Shown here one piece after another: positions 16,502 to 25,493 of a DNA stretch of 64,000 nt. Positions within the stretch are counted from its first letter, which is position 1; each line of letters opens with the position of its first letter. The notes beneath the pieces were generated by a model. The model did no database searches, had not been told where the DNA came from, and worked only from the letters and a program-made list of their open reading frames with translations. This stretch comes from JAEVLT01 sp044598425 (GTDB lineage Bacteria; Bacillota; Bacilli; Bacillales; Cytobacillaceae), in assembly GCA_044598425.1 (NCBI GenBank), contig CP172536.1, forward strand, positions 2,728,001 to 2,792,000, read 5' to 3'. A program made the position numbers and the translations under genes.

Positions 16502-16740
16502 AAGCGCCCCTGCAACTGATTGCAGGGACGCTTAAATGCGCGGTACCACCCGGCTTGAAGAAAAATCCTCCACCTTGAAAAATAACGGTTTAAACCGTTC
16601 GCCGCTACTGCTAAATTCACGGTGAAAGCTCCAGGACGTAATTCATTCTTCTATTTATACCAGCTTTCACCAGCCGCTGGCTCTCTAAAAACAGGGACAG
16701 AAGAACTACCATTGATTCCCTTCACAGCTTGATATAAATT
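16502..16740 (-). promoter_or_regulatory. tyrosine T-box leader of tyrS
   Basis: Reading leftwards, the leader has a long Stem I with a GA-rich AGAGAGCC loop and a probable UAC (Tyr) specifier at 16640-16638 within GAATGAATTACGTCC. The T-box GGGTGGTACCGCG follows at 16539-16551. Then comes a terminator with arms GCGTCCCTGCAA / TTGCAGGGGCGC (16504-16531) and a T-rich end at 16495-16503. Uncharged tRNA-Tyr should pair with the T-box and prevent termination. Confidence 0.93.
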
Positions 16741-16742
16741 AA

Positions 16743-16784
16743 ACTATAGCATACTTTTTATCATATATACTATCCCGCTGTCAA
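16743..16784 (-). promoter_or_regulatory. probable promoter region of tyrS
   Basis: Leftward strand: TTGACA (16784-16779) and a downstream TGCTATAGT extended -10 (TATAGT at 16748-16743). Their spacing does not suit one another, so the -35 may serve an ATAAAA/TAAAAA -10 instead. Confidence 0.4.
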
Positions 16785-16843
16785 ATAGCTTATGGAAGTT
16801 TCGGAAAAATGATGAATTATGTCAGTTTTCCCCCTTCGTGTAT

Positions 16844-16851
16844 GCTATAAT
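16844..16851 (+). promoter_or_regulatory. extended -10 promoter of the PBP gene
   Basis: TGCTATAAT is an extended -10 element 25 bases before the GTG start; no good -35 at 17 bases. Confidence 0.55.
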
Positions 16852-16875
16852 GATGGTGATTTTAGGGGGTGCTGC

Positions 16876-19623
16876 GTGATCGAAATGATTCAAATATGGT
16901 TTAAAAAAATAAAGTCAGCTTTAAGCTGGCTAAGCCATAAAATAACAATTAAAAAGGCTCGAATTACGTATCAAGTTATTTGGAATCTTTTTCTTCTTTT
17001 TCTAATTGTGGTTATTCTAAGCGGTTCTTTTGCAGCAGGAGTCGGCGCAGGATATTTTGCTTCACTCGTACACGATGAACCGATTCGCTCTTATGAAAGC
17101 ATGAAAAAAGATATATATAACTATACTGAAACATCAGATTTATACTTTGCCGATAACGTTTATTTAGGGAAGCTTCGTTCTGACCTTGAACGTGAAGAAG
17201 TTAAGCTAAATCAAGTGTCTGATCATTTAATTCATGCAATTGTCGCCACAGAAGATGAATATTTTTATCAGCATAATGGAGTTGTTCCAAAATCAATTTT
17301 CAGAGCTGTAGTTCAAGAAGTAACCAATTCTTCCGTTCAAACAGGCGGCAGTACACTTACGCAGCAGTTAATTAAAAATCAAATTTTATCAAATGAAGTT
17401 TCCTTCCAACGGAAAGCAAATGAAATTTTGCTCGCACTCCGGCTCGAAAAGTTTTTTACTAAAAAACAAATACTTGAAGCCTATTTAAACGTAACCACTT
17501 TCGGACGAAATGCATCCGGTCGAAACATCGCTGGGGTTCAAGCGGCAGCAAAAGGCCTTTTTGGCAAAAACGCCAAAGATATAACCTTACCTGAAGCAGC
17601 CTTTATTGCCGGACTGCCACAAAGCCCATTCGGATACACACCATTTACGAGGGACGGAAAACTTAAGAACAATCTTCATCCTGGTATTTCCAGAATGAAA
17701 ACCGTATTAAAAAGAATGCATGATAGCGGTTACATCAATGAAAAGCAATATACCGAAGCAGCTGCATACGATATTACGAAAGATTTTACCCAGCCGAAAG
17801 ATAATCCGATTGAAAAGTATCCCTGGCTGACATTTGAAATTGAAAAGCGCTCCATTCAGACGCTTGCCACTGTCTTGGCACAGAAAGACGGGATATCAGA
17901 AAAAACATTAAAAGAAGATAAATATTTGCATAATAAATACCTGACATTAGCTGATCGCGACTTGCGGCAAAAAGGGTATGAGATTCATACAACAATCGAT
18001 AAAAACATTTATGATGCTATGCAGCAGGCCAAAGATCAGTACAAATCCTACGGACCTGATAAACCGCAGTCAATAAAGGACCCGGAAACAGGTGAAAATA
18101 AAGCGATCATGGAGCCTGTCGAAGTTGGCGCCATGCTGATTGAAAACAAAACGGGAAGAATTATCAGTTTTGTTGGAGGAAGGGATTATAACAGGCAGCA
18201 ATTAAACCATGCTACAAGCTCCATCAGGCAAAACGGTTCAACGATGAAGCCTCTGCTCGTTTATGCCCCAGCATTCGAACTTGGGAAAGCCTCGCCAGGA
18301 TCTGTGCTGCCTGATGTTGCCTTAAAGCTAAATCCGAGCAGCCCGAACAGTCCTTGGCCACATAACTACGACAAGCGGTACACCGGTTTGGTTTCAGCAC
18401 GATATGCGTTAACAAAGTCTTATAATGTACCCGCTGTAAAGTTGTACAAAGATATCGTCGATCAATCGCCGGCGAAATACTTGGAAAAAATGGGTTTTAC
18501 TTCCCTTGTCAAAGATGATTACACCAACCTGGCCGCAGCAATTGGTTCAATCAAAAACGGGGTCACGGTTGAAGAAAATACAAACGCTTTTACGACTTTT
18601 GCCAACGGCGGAAAATTTATCGACGCCTATTTAATTGATAAAATTGTCGATAAACAAGGAAATGTTGTTTACCAGCATAAAGGAAAACCTGTAGATGTCT
18701 TCAGCCCGCAGACCGCTTTTTTAACGCTTGATATGATGAGGGATGTTGTGAAAAAAGGAACAGCGGCGGGAATTAATTCGAAATTAAATTTCCAAACAGA
18801 CTGGGCTGGAAAAACGGGTACAGGAACAGATTTTATTGATTCTTGGTTTGTTGCCACTAATCCAAACGTGACCTTCGGCATTTGGACAGGCTACGATACA
18901 CCAAAATCATTGCAGGCTCCTGGTAATTTAACCTATAGTCAAAGAAATAATAATCTATGGGCAGCGCTGATTAATTCAGCTTATGCAGTCAAGCCGGATT
19001 TGATCGCTCCGAAAGAACAGTTTAAAATGCCGGAGGGAATTATCAAGCAATCAATATGTGCCGTTTCCGGTTTGCTTCCTTCAGAAGCGTGCTCAAGCGC
19101 AGGATTGGTGGAGAGCGATTATTTTAATGCTAAATTTGTCCCAACGAAGGTTGATGATAGTTTAATCAATGGAAAGTACGTGGAAATTGGCGATAAAAAA
19201 TATTTAGCCAACAACTCTACACCCGATGATTTTGCTCATAAAGGGTTGATCTTAAATCCAGATTTTATTAAAAAACTTGTTGGGGCGAATTTCACTGATT
19301 ATAACCAGCTGATTCCAAAACTTCCCCGCTGGGATAAAGTGCTTGTTCCAAGTGCGGAACTAAAAGAAAACGGCAAGCCTCCCGCTTCGGTCAGCTTAAG
19401 CCTATCAGGAACAACTTTGACATGGTCTCAGGCAGCCGAAAGTGATGTGATCGGCTATCGGGTGTACAGAATTGGTGTGACCCCCGAAAAAGTTGCAAGC
19501 ATTAAAACTGGCACCGCCCTTTCTTTCACTGTATCAGACGGAGCCTATTATGTGACGACCGTGGATATTTCCGGCAATGAATCAGCACCATCCAATGTGG
19601 TTCAATTCGGTATTGCCCCATAA
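16876..19623 (+). CDS. class A penicillin-binding protein with C-terminal FN3 domain
   Basis: A bifunctional peptidoglycan glycosyltransferase/transpeptidase, 915 residues. One membrane helix lies near residues 40-65. The GT51 domain has ATEDEYFYQHNGV (catalytic Glu about 126) and GGSTLTQQLIKN. The transpeptidase motifs are STMK (about 455-458), SYN (515-517) and KTGTG (646). The last 80 or so residues (from PPASVSLSLSG) look like a fibronectin type III domain ending in SAPSNVVQF. The GTG at 16876 has GGGGGT five bases upstream; ORF extensions to 16819 lack one. Similar PBPs sit beside tyrS in other Bacillus; which numbered PBP it matches is not certain. It has its own promoter. Confidence 0.9.
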   Translation: MIEMIQIWFKKIKSALSWLSHKITIKKARITYQVIWNLFLLFLIVVILSGSFAAGVGAGYFASLVHDEPIRSYESMKKDIYNYTETSDLYFADNVYLGKLRSDLEREEVKLNQVSDHLIHAIVATEDEYFYQHNGVVPKSIFRAVVQEVTNSSVQTGGSTLTQQLIKNQILSNEVSFQRKANEILLALRLEKFFTKKQILEAYLNVTTFGRNASGRNIAGVQAAAKGLFGKNAKDITLPEAAFIAGLPQSPFGYTPFTRDGKLKNNLHPGISRMKTVLKRMHDSGYINEKQYTEAAAYDITKDFTQPKDNPIEKYPWLTFEIEKRSIQTLATVLAQKDGISEKTLKEDKYLHNKYLTLADRDLRQKGYEIHTTIDKNIYDAMQQAKDQYKSYGPDKPQSIKDPETGENKAIMEPVEVGAMLIENKTGRIISFVGGRDYNRQQLNHATSSIRQNGSTMKPLLVYAPAFELGKASPGSVLPDVALKLNPSSPNSPWPHNYDKRYTGLVSARYALTKSYNVPAVKLYKDIVDQSPAKYLEKMGFTSLVKDDYTNLAAAIGSIKNGVTVEENTNAFTTFANGGKFIDAYLIDKIVDKQGNVVYQHKGKPVDVFSPQTAFLTLDMMRDVVKKGTAAGINSKLNFQTDWAGKTGTGTDFIDSWFVATNPNVTFGIWTGYDTPKSLQAPGNLTYSQRNNNLWAALINSAYAVKPDLIAPKEQFKMPEGIIKQSICAVSGLLPSEACSSAGLVESDYFNAKFVPTKVDDSLINGKYVEIGDKKYLANNSTPDDFAHKGLILNPDFIKKLVGANFTDYNQLIPKLPRWDKVLVPSAELKENGKPPASVSLSLSGTTLTWSQAAESDVIGYRVYRIGVTPEKVASIKTGTALSFTVSDGAYYVTTVDISGNESAPSNVVQFGIAP

Positions 19624-19637
19624 TGTTGAATGTTACC

Positions 19638-19673
19638 AAAACAAAAAGACCATCATCCGGTCTTTTTGTTTTC
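19638..19673. terminator. bidirectional terminator between PBP gene and acsA
   Basis: Arms AAAACAAAAAGACC/GGTCTTTTTGTTTT with a seven-base loop, between two convergent genes. Confidence 0.85.
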
Positions 19674-19678
19674 GTTAT

Positions 19679-21397
19679 TTACTCCTCCATCGTCGACAAG
19701 TCACCTGTTGGTAAATCCAGTTCCCAAGCTTTTAATACCCTTCTCATAATTTTTCCGCTTCGTGTTTTCGGGAGCTTATCACGGAAGTCGATTTCCCTTG
19801 GGGCAGCATGGGCGGCAAGACCTTTTTTCACAAACTGCCTGATTTCTTCTTTCAACTCATTAGATGGTTCATACCCGTCCCTTAAAGCAACAAACGCTTT
19901 GATAATTTCCCCGCGAATTGGATCCGGTTTTCCGATTACTCCTGCTTCAGCGACAGCGGGATGCTCAACGAGCTTGCTTTCTACTTCAAACGGCCCCACC
20001 CGTTCCCCCGATGTCATGATTACATCGTCAATCCGTCCTTGGAACCAGAAGTAGCCGTCTTCATCCATATATGCAGAGTCCCCTGAAACATACCAGCCGC
20101 CAGGCATAAAATAAGACTCATATTTTTCTTGGTTGTTCCAAATCGTCTGCATCATCGATGGCCAGCCTTTTTTTATGGCGAGATTGCCCATCCGGTATGG
20201 CGGTAGCTCTTTTCCTTGATCATCAACAATTGCCGCTTCTACTCCTGGCAGAGGTTTCCCCATCGAACCTGGTTTAATCTCCATACAAGGATAGTTGCAA
20301 ATTAACTGGGCGCCCGTTTCTGTCATCCACCATGTATCATGAATCCGAAGATTAAAGACTTTCATACCCCATTTTACTACTTCCGGATTGAGCGGTTCAC
20401 CAACGCTTAAAATATGGCGCAGGCTGCTTAAATCGTATTTTTTTACAACCTCGTCTCCAGCTCCCATAAGCATCCGGAAAGCGGTCGGCGCACTGTACCA
20501 GACGGTTACTCCGAAATCTTCGATCATCTTATACCAAATATCCGGACTGAACCGTCCGCCAACAATCACATTCGATGTTCCTGTTAACCATGGTCCAAAA
20601 ATTCCGTAAGATGTTCCCGTCACCCATCCAGGATCAGCCGTACACCAATATACATCATCTTCTTTTAAATCAAGGACCCATTTTGCCGTTTGATAATGTT
20701 GAATCATCGCATTATGTACATGCAAAACGCCTTTTGGTTTTCCAGTAGATCCAGAAGTATAGTGCAAAATGAGTCCATCGTTCCGATCTACCCATTCAAT
20801 GGCCAATTGACTGCTTGCTTCAGCAAATTTTTTCAGAAAATCAATCGCCTGTTCATCTTCTTGGATATTATTACCAACAACAAAGATATGCTTTAACGAC
20901 GGAAGCTCGGCAACAGGAACACGAGCCAATAACTCAGGAGTCGTGACAAGTACTTTTGCTTCACTGTCTTGCAGCCGGTCTTTTACCGCCCCTTCCATGA
21001 AAGCTTCAAACAAAGGTCCAACAATGGCTCCAATCTTAATCGCACCAAGAACTGTGAAATAAAGCTCAGGAGAACGAGGCATAAAGATGAAAACGCGATC
21101 CCCTTTTTCCACATCTCCATACGTCTTTAGAACATTCCCTGCCTTGTTTGAAAGCTCTTTCATTTCTTTGAACGTAAATTTCTCGTTTCGCAAACCATCG
21201 CGATAATACAATGCAACTTTGTTTTTTCGAAAATTCTCAGCGTGACGATCAATTGCTTCGTACGCTAAATTCACAAGACCCGTTTCATACCATGAAAATT
21301 CCTTGTCTGCATCTTTCCAATCAAATTCCTTGTACGTCTCCTCATAATTTCTTAAATTATGCTCCCCCTGCATAACTGGTAATGCTTCCACTTTCAT
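19679..21397 (-). CDS. acsA: acetyl-CoA synthetase AcsA
   Basis: AMP-forming acetyl-CoA synthetase (572 residues), activating acetate to acetyl-CoA for regrowth on overflow acetate. The P-loop YTSGSTGKPKG is at about 213-223 and the C-terminal PKTRSGKIMRR carries K549. That number and context match the lysine of B. subtilis AcsA that AcuA acetylates to switch the enzyme off and AcuC deacetylates. Both regulators are encoded divergently next door. Promoter TTGAGA-17-TATAAT at 21429-21457 and a GGGGG ribosome site. A cre-like site in the shared intergenic region suggests CcpA control. Confidence 0.97.
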   Translation of the reverse strand: MKVEALPVMQGEHNLRNYEETYKEFDWKDADKEFSWYETGLVNLAYEAIDRHAENFRKNKVALYYRDGLRNEKFTFKEMKELSNKAGNVLKTYGDVEKGDRVFIFMPRSPELYFTVLGAIKIGAIVGPLFEAFMEGAVKDRLQDSEAKVLVTTPELLARVPVAELPSLKHIFVVGNNIQEDEQAIDFLKKFAEASSQLAIEWVDRNDGLILHYTSGSTGKPKGVLHVHNAMIQHYQTAKWVLDLKEDDVYWCTADPGWVTGTSYGIFGPWLTGTSNVIVGGRFSPDIWYKMIEDFGVTVWYSAPTAFRMLMGAGDEVVKKYDLSSLRHILSVGEPLNPEVVKWGMKVFNLRIHDTWWMTETGAQLICNYPCMEIKPGSMGKPLPGVEAAIVDDQGKELPPYRMGNLAIKKGWPSMMQTIWNNQEKYESYFMPGGWYVSGDSAYMDEDGYFWFQGRIDDVIMTSGERVGPFEVESKLVEHPAVAEAGVIGKPDPIRGEIIKAFVALRDGYEPSNELKEEIRQFVKKGLAAHAAPREIDFRDKLPKTRSGKIMRRVLKAWELDLPTGDLSTMEE

Positions 21398-21428
21398 TCT
21401 TCATCCCCCTTTGTTCATGTTTAATATT

Positions 21429-21457
21429 ATTATAGTATAAATAGAATATATTCTCAA
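21429..21457 (-). promoter_or_regulatory. sigma-A promoter of acsA
   Basis: Leftward: TTGAGA (21457-21452), 17-base spacer, TATAAT (21434-21429), about 30 bases before the acsA start. Confidence 0.75.
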
Positions 21458-21542
21458 TTTTTAAAATTCTCTAAGATGATTGTTTTGTTTTTAACTTGAT
21501 TCAAAAGTGTCATAAAAATTTTTAAATTATACAGAAAAATAA

Positions 21543-21557
21543 GTGAAAACGCTTTTA
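21543..21557 (+). promoter_or_regulatory. cre-like CcpA operator between acsA and acuA
   Basis: GTGAAAACGCTTTTA fits the cre core (TGWAANCGNTNWCA) except at the last two positions. It covers the -35 region of the acuA promoter (TATAAT at 21574-21579), so CcpA binding would block acuABC. In B. subtilis a cre sits in this same divergent region. Confidence 0.65.
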
Positions 21558-21573
21558 TCAATTGGAATTTATG

Positions 21574-21579
21574 TATAAT
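21574..21579 (+). promoter_or_regulatory. -10 element of acuABC
   Basis: TATAAT 37 bases before the acuA ATG; the -35 region is poor and is overlapped by the cre-like site. Confidence 0.55.
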
Positions 21580-21615
21580 AGAATTAATTACCCGATATTT
21601 TCAGGGGGTGGATAA

Positions 21616-22248
21616 ATGAAACACAAAAAAACATACAATGCCAAAGAATTAAAGACTCCACATGGAAACATCATCATTGAAGGCCCTATTTCTGCGGAAG
21701 AATTGGCTGGTTATGAATTTCATAAGGATTTAACAGCTTTTCGTCCCCCTGCCCAACAGCATAAAGCCCTAATTGGCATTGCTGAACTTGAAGAGGGAAG
21801 AATCATTATTGCCCGTGACCGCCAAACAATCGTTGGATATGTTACATATCTTTACCCCGATCCCCTCGAAAGATGGTCTGAAGGAAAAATGGATGATTTG
21901 ATTGAATTGGGGGCAATCGAAGTCATCCCTAAGTTCCGAAGCTGCTCAGTCGGAAAAAATCTTTTAATTGTTTCCATGATGGATGATGCGATGGAAGATT
22001 ATATTATTATTACAACAGAATATTATTGGCACTGGGATTTAAAAGGGACTGGTTTAAATGTTTGGGAATATCGCAAGGTGATGGAGAAAATGATGAATGC
22101 CGGGGGACTGGTCTGGTACGCTACAGATGACCCGGAAATTTGCTCGCATCCTGCTAACTGCCTCATGGCCAGAATCGGGAAAAGGGTGGATAATGAATCA
22201 ATCCAGCAATTTGACAGGCTGCGCTTTATGAATAGGTTTATGTATTAA
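21616..22248 (+). CDS. acuA: protein acetyltransferase AcuA
   Basis: A 210-residue GNAT acetyltransferase that uses acetyl-CoA to acetylate and inactivate AcsA. The acetyl-CoA binding region is seen around residues 95-125 (LGAIEVIPKFRSCSVGKNL). First gene of acuABC, eight bases or so before acuB; GGGGGTGG ribosome site. Function is inferred from B. subtilis AcuA, identical gene order and the divergent acsA. Confidence 0.95.
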   Translation: MKHKKTYNAKELKTPHGNIIIEGPISAEELAGYEFHKDLTAFRPPAQQHKALIGIAELEEGRIIIARDRQTIVGYVTYLYPDPLERWSEGKMDDLIELGAIEVIPKFRSCSVGKNLLIVSMMDDAMEDYIIITTEYYWHWDLKGTGLNVWEYRKVMEKMMNAGGLVWYATDDPEICSHPANCLMARIGKRVDNESIQQFDRLRFMNRFMY

Positions 22249-22265
22249 GGGGAGGATTGAATCAG

Positions 22266-22913
22266 ATGATAGTGGAAGAAATTATGCGGACAAACGTTTC
22301 CACGCTACTGCCTAACAACACGATCGCAGATGGGATTCGGCTAATGGCGCAGAAAAAAATTCGCCATGTTCCGATTGTAAATGAAGAAAACCATTTAGTG
22401 GGCCTTGTTACAGCATCGAGGATTCGAGAAGCCGGCCCATCGATTTTCCATGCTGGAGAACACCTGGAAGACTTACAAAAACCAATCGAAACGATTATGA
22501 AAAAAAATGTAGTCTTTGGACATCCGCTTGATTTTGTCGAGGAAGTAGCTGGACTTTTCTACGACCATCGTCTTAGCTGCCTGCCAATTATAAAAGATAA
22601 GAAGCTTGTTGGAATTATCACAGAGACTGATTTACTGCGGACAATGGTAGAGCTGACAGGCGCCAACCATCCCGGCTCGCAGATTGAAGTAAGAGTTCCG
22701 AATATTACAGGTGTTCTTTGTGATATTGCTGCAATTATCCGCAACCGCCATGCAAATATCTTGAGCATCCTTGTTTATCCTGATAAAAAGGATGAAAAAT
22801 ACAAAATTTTGGTCATTCGGGTGGAATTGATCAATCCAACCGGTGTAATTCATGATTTAAAATTAGCAGGTCACCATGTTCTATGGCCAAACCTTCCGGG
22901 GATCTCCCTATGA
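22266..22913 (+). CDS. acuB: AcuB, CBS-CBS-ACT protein
   Basis: A 215-residue cytoplasmic protein with two CBS domains (about residues 1-60 and 75-130, HVPIVNEENHLVGLV and CLPIIKDKKLVGIIT) and a C-terminal ACT domain (about 138-210). CBS pairs bind adenine nucleotides; its exact role in acetoin/acetate use is not settled. The ATG at 22266 has GGGGAGG ten bases upstream; a TTG nine bases earlier is too close. Its stop overlaps the acuC start in ATGA, so the two are coupled. Confidence 0.93.
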   Translation: MIVEEIMRTNVSTLLPNNTIADGIRLMAQKKIRHVPIVNEENHLVGLVTASRIREAGPSIFHAGEHLEDLQKPIETIMKKNVVFGHPLDFVEEVAGLFYDHRLSCLPIIKDKKLVGIITETDLLRTMVELTGANHPGSQIEVRVPNITGVLCDIAAIIRNRHANILSILVYPDKKDEKYKILVIRVELINPTGVIHDLKLAGHHVLWPNLPGISL

Positions 22914-24085
22914 GAGACCGCAGTTCCTTTATTTTTTCGGATGAACTGTTAAAGTATAAATTTAACAGCCACCATCCCTTTAACCAGCATCGGCTAAAAT
23001 TAACGGTTGATTTGTTAATGCGCATTAATGCCTTAGATCCAAACGATATCACCCCGCCTCGGATGGCGACAGATGAAGAACTTTATTTCGTTCACGATCC
23101 AAATTATGTTGACGCTGTAAAAATGGCCGGTCAAGGAAAGCTGCCAAAAGATATAGCAGAAGGCTACGGACTTGGAACCGAGGATACACCAATTTTCCCC
23201 AACATGCATGAGGCAAGCGCAATGCTTGTTGGCGGTACATTAACGGCAGTAGACCAAGTCATGACAGGCCAAGCGCTGCATGCTGTCCATCTTGGCGGCG
23301 GGCTTCATCATGGATTTCGCGGAAAGGCCTCTGGATTTTGCGTTTACAATGATAGCTCCGTGGCGATCAAATACTTACAAGAAAAGTATCAGGCACGCGT
23401 TCTCTATGTTGATACCGATGCCCATCATGGCGATGGTGTCCAATGGTCCTTTTATGATGATCCAAATGTATGCACCCTTTCCATACACGAGACTGGCAGG
23501 TATTTATTCCCTGGTACGGGAAATGTAAATGAAAGAGGACAAGGAAAAGGCTACGGCTTTTCTTTTAATATTCCAGTTGATGCCTTTACCGAGGATGATT
23601 CATGGCTTTTTGCTTATCGTCATGCGATCAAAGAGGTGGCAGAATTTTTTAAGCCGGATGTCATTTTTACGCAAAACGGTGCTGATGCGCATTATTATGA
23701 TCCTTTGACCCATTTATCGACAACAATGCGAAGTTATCGGGAAATACCGAAGCTCGCCCACGAGATTGCCCATCAATACTGCGAAGGCAGATGGATCGCT
23801 GTCGGCGGCGGCGGTTACGATATTTGGCGGGTTGTTCCGAGAGCCTGGGCATTTATTTGGCTCGAAATGACAGAAAACTCAAATTGTTATGGAAGCTTGC
23901 CGGCGGATTGGCTTGAATATTGGCAAAAAAAAGCACCCATAAAACTTCCAAATGAATGGGACGATCCTGAGGATTTATATCCTCCTATTCCAAGGAAACC
24001 GGAAATCACTGAAAAAAATTTACGAACGCTGGAAAAGGCTCTTTTTCCAATCCGCAGCCAAACGCAGAAAAGTGAATCCATGTAA
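22910..24085 (+). CDS. acuC: AcuC, AcsA deacetylase (HDAC family)
   Basis: A 391-residue zinc-dependent class I-type deacetylase that removes acetyl from AcsA and reactivates it. The active-site tandem histidines GGGLHHGF are at about 131-136 (H133/H134) and the zinc motif DTDAHHGDG at about 168-176. The ATG at 22910 overlaps the acuB stop; a longer frame to 22883 lies inside acuB. Last gene of the operon, followed by a terminator. Confidence 0.95.
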   Translation: MRDRSSFIFSDELLKYKFNSHHPFNQHRLKLTVDLLMRINALDPNDITPPRMATDEELYFVHDPNYVDAVKMAGQGKLPKDIAEGYGLGTEDTPIFPNMHEASAMLVGGTLTAVDQVMTGQALHAVHLGGGLHHGFRGKASGFCVYNDSSVAIKYLQEKYQARVLYVDTDAHHGDGVQWSFYDDPNVCTLSIHETGRYLFPGTGNVNERGQGKGYGFSFNIPVDAFTEDDSWLFAYRHAIKEVAEFFKPDVIFTQNGADAHYYDPLTHLSTTMRSYREIPKLAHEIAHQYCEGRWIAVGGGGYDIWRVVPRAWAFIWLEMTENSNCYGSLPADWLEYWQKKAPIKLPNEWDDPEDLYPPIPRKPEITEKNLRTLEKALFPIRSQTQKSESM

Positions 24086-24117
24086 AAACAGGCTGACCCA
24101 CTGGCCAGCCTGTTTAT
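24083..24117 (+). terminator. terminator of acuABC
   Basis: AAACAGGCTG...CAGCCTGTTT hairpin followed by ATT, directly at the acuC stop. Also usable leftwards (AAAAAC side). Confidence 0.7.
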
Positions 24118-24179
24118 TCGAATATTCTAATTTGAAAGCTTCGCGCTATACACGTTCAAGCCTAAAGCTGTTTTTAGGC

Positions 24180-25178
24180 TTATTTTGTCGATTTCCGCTG
24201 TTCGATTCGATGCGGGAGCACGACAGTATTCTCCGAAACCTTTTCTTTGTTCATTAGCTTTGTCAATAAACGCATGGAAACAGCACCAATATCGTATAAA
24301 GGCTGAACAATGGTTGTCAGCTGCGGCCGAACCATAAGCGAAAGCCTTGTATTATCCGAAGTAATGACTTCGAAGTCATCCGGAATTTTAAATCCTTTAT
24401 CTTCTGCACCATGAACGACTCCTAGTGCCATTTCATCTGAACCAACAAGGATCGCTGTAGGACGCTCAGCAGCTTCCATCAGCTTATCGAAAGCTTCAAG
24501 ACCTGAATCGTACGTATAATCCCCCTCGACAACAAGGTCTTCATTATACGGAATGTTATGTTCAACCAATGCCCGCTGATACCCTTTTAATTTTTTAGCA
24601 GCGTTTTTCGGTTCATGAAAGGGACCAATGACAAATGCGATGTTTTTATGGCCTTTTTGAATAAATTCTTCGACAGAATCAAAGACCGCTTGTTCATAAT
24701 CAATATTGACAGACGGAATTTTCTTTGATTCCTCAATGGAGCCGGCGAGCACAATCGGAACAGGCGATTTCTCAAATTCCTCGACATGTTCATCGGTAAT
24801 ATTTCCGCCCATAAAGACAATTCCATCCACTTGCTTGCCGAGCATTGTGTTTAATAAGTGCAATTCTTTCTCTTTGTTTTGATCTGAATTGCTCAAAATA
24901 ATATTGTACTTGTACATGGTAGCAATGTCTTCAATTCCTCGGGCTAATTCAGCAAAAAAGATGCTTGAGATATCGGGAATAATTACGCCGACCGTTGTTG
25001 TCTTTTTACTTGCCAACCCTCTTGCTACTGCATTCGGACGATATCCTAATCGTTCAATTACCTCTAATACTTTTTTGCGGGTTACAGGTTTTACATTTGG
25101 GTTTCCGTTCACTACACGAGAAACCGTTGCCATCGATACATTGGCTTCCCTGGCAACATCATATATTGTGATGTTCAA
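24180..25178 (-). CDS. ccpA: catabolite control protein A
   Basis: LacI/GalR-family master regulator of carbon catabolite control in Firmicutes; with HPr-Ser-P it binds cre sites. 332 residues. The N-terminal helix-turn-helix (NITIYDVAREANVSMATVSR) and hinge (RPNAVARGLASKKTTTVG) are near-identical to B. subtilis CcpA, followed by the periplasmic-binding-type core. The TTG at 25178 is chosen: GAAGGAG is ten bases upstream and the protein then starts at NITIYDV; a GTG three codons earlier is too close to that site. Likely targets in this window are acsA/acuABC and dctP. Confidence 0.96.
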   Translation of the reverse strand: MNITIYDVAREANVSMATVSRVVNGNPNVKPVTRKKVLEVIERLGYRPNAVARGLASKKTTTVGVIIPDISSIFFAELARGIEDIATMYKYNIILSNSDQNKEKELHLLNTMLGKQVDGIVFMGGNITDEHVEEFEKSPVPIVLAGSIEESKKIPSVNIDYEQAVFDSVEEFIQKGHKNIAFVIGPFHEPKNAAKKLKGYQRALVEHNIPYNEDLVVEGDYTYDSGLEAFDKLMEAAERPTAILVGSDEMALGVVHGAEDKGFKIPDDFEVITSDNTRLSLMVRPQLTTIVQPLYDIGAVSMRLLTKLMNKEKVSENTVVLPHRIEQRKSTK

Positions 25179-25493
25179 CTTTAGCACTCTCCTTCAAAAC
25201 AAAAACGTTTCTTTTATTTTACAGCAGGATTTATAAACCTAGTCATTTTCCCGAAAAAAAAGCAGTTTACACATTTTGGATATCAAAAAAACTGTCCTGC
25301 TCCTCCAAAAAGTTTCATGCATTTCTTTCATGTGAGAAAATAAACATTCTGCATTATGTATTTAATCATACGATAAGAAATTTAATGCCGCAATTACAAT
25401 AATCGACATTTTGCGTTATTTGCAAAAAAATTTTCATAAATATTTAAAAGCCTTCTGCAAAAAGCAGAAGGCTGGACTAATAGTACTTATATT
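25179..25493. other. intergenic ccpA-aroA
   Basis: About 315 bases without a gene. It holds the aroA terminator (25443-25473) and, reading leftwards, a weak hairpin (CAGTTT ... AAACTG) followed by CTTTTTTTC at about 25258-25294. The latter could attenuate ccpA, but the stem is only six pairs. No clear ccpA promoter was identified. Confidence 0.4.
25443..25473 (-). terminator. terminator of aroA
   Basis: AGCCTTCTGC, five-base loop, GCAGAAGGCT, followed leftwards by TTTAAATA, 20 bases after the aroA stop. Confidence 0.8.
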
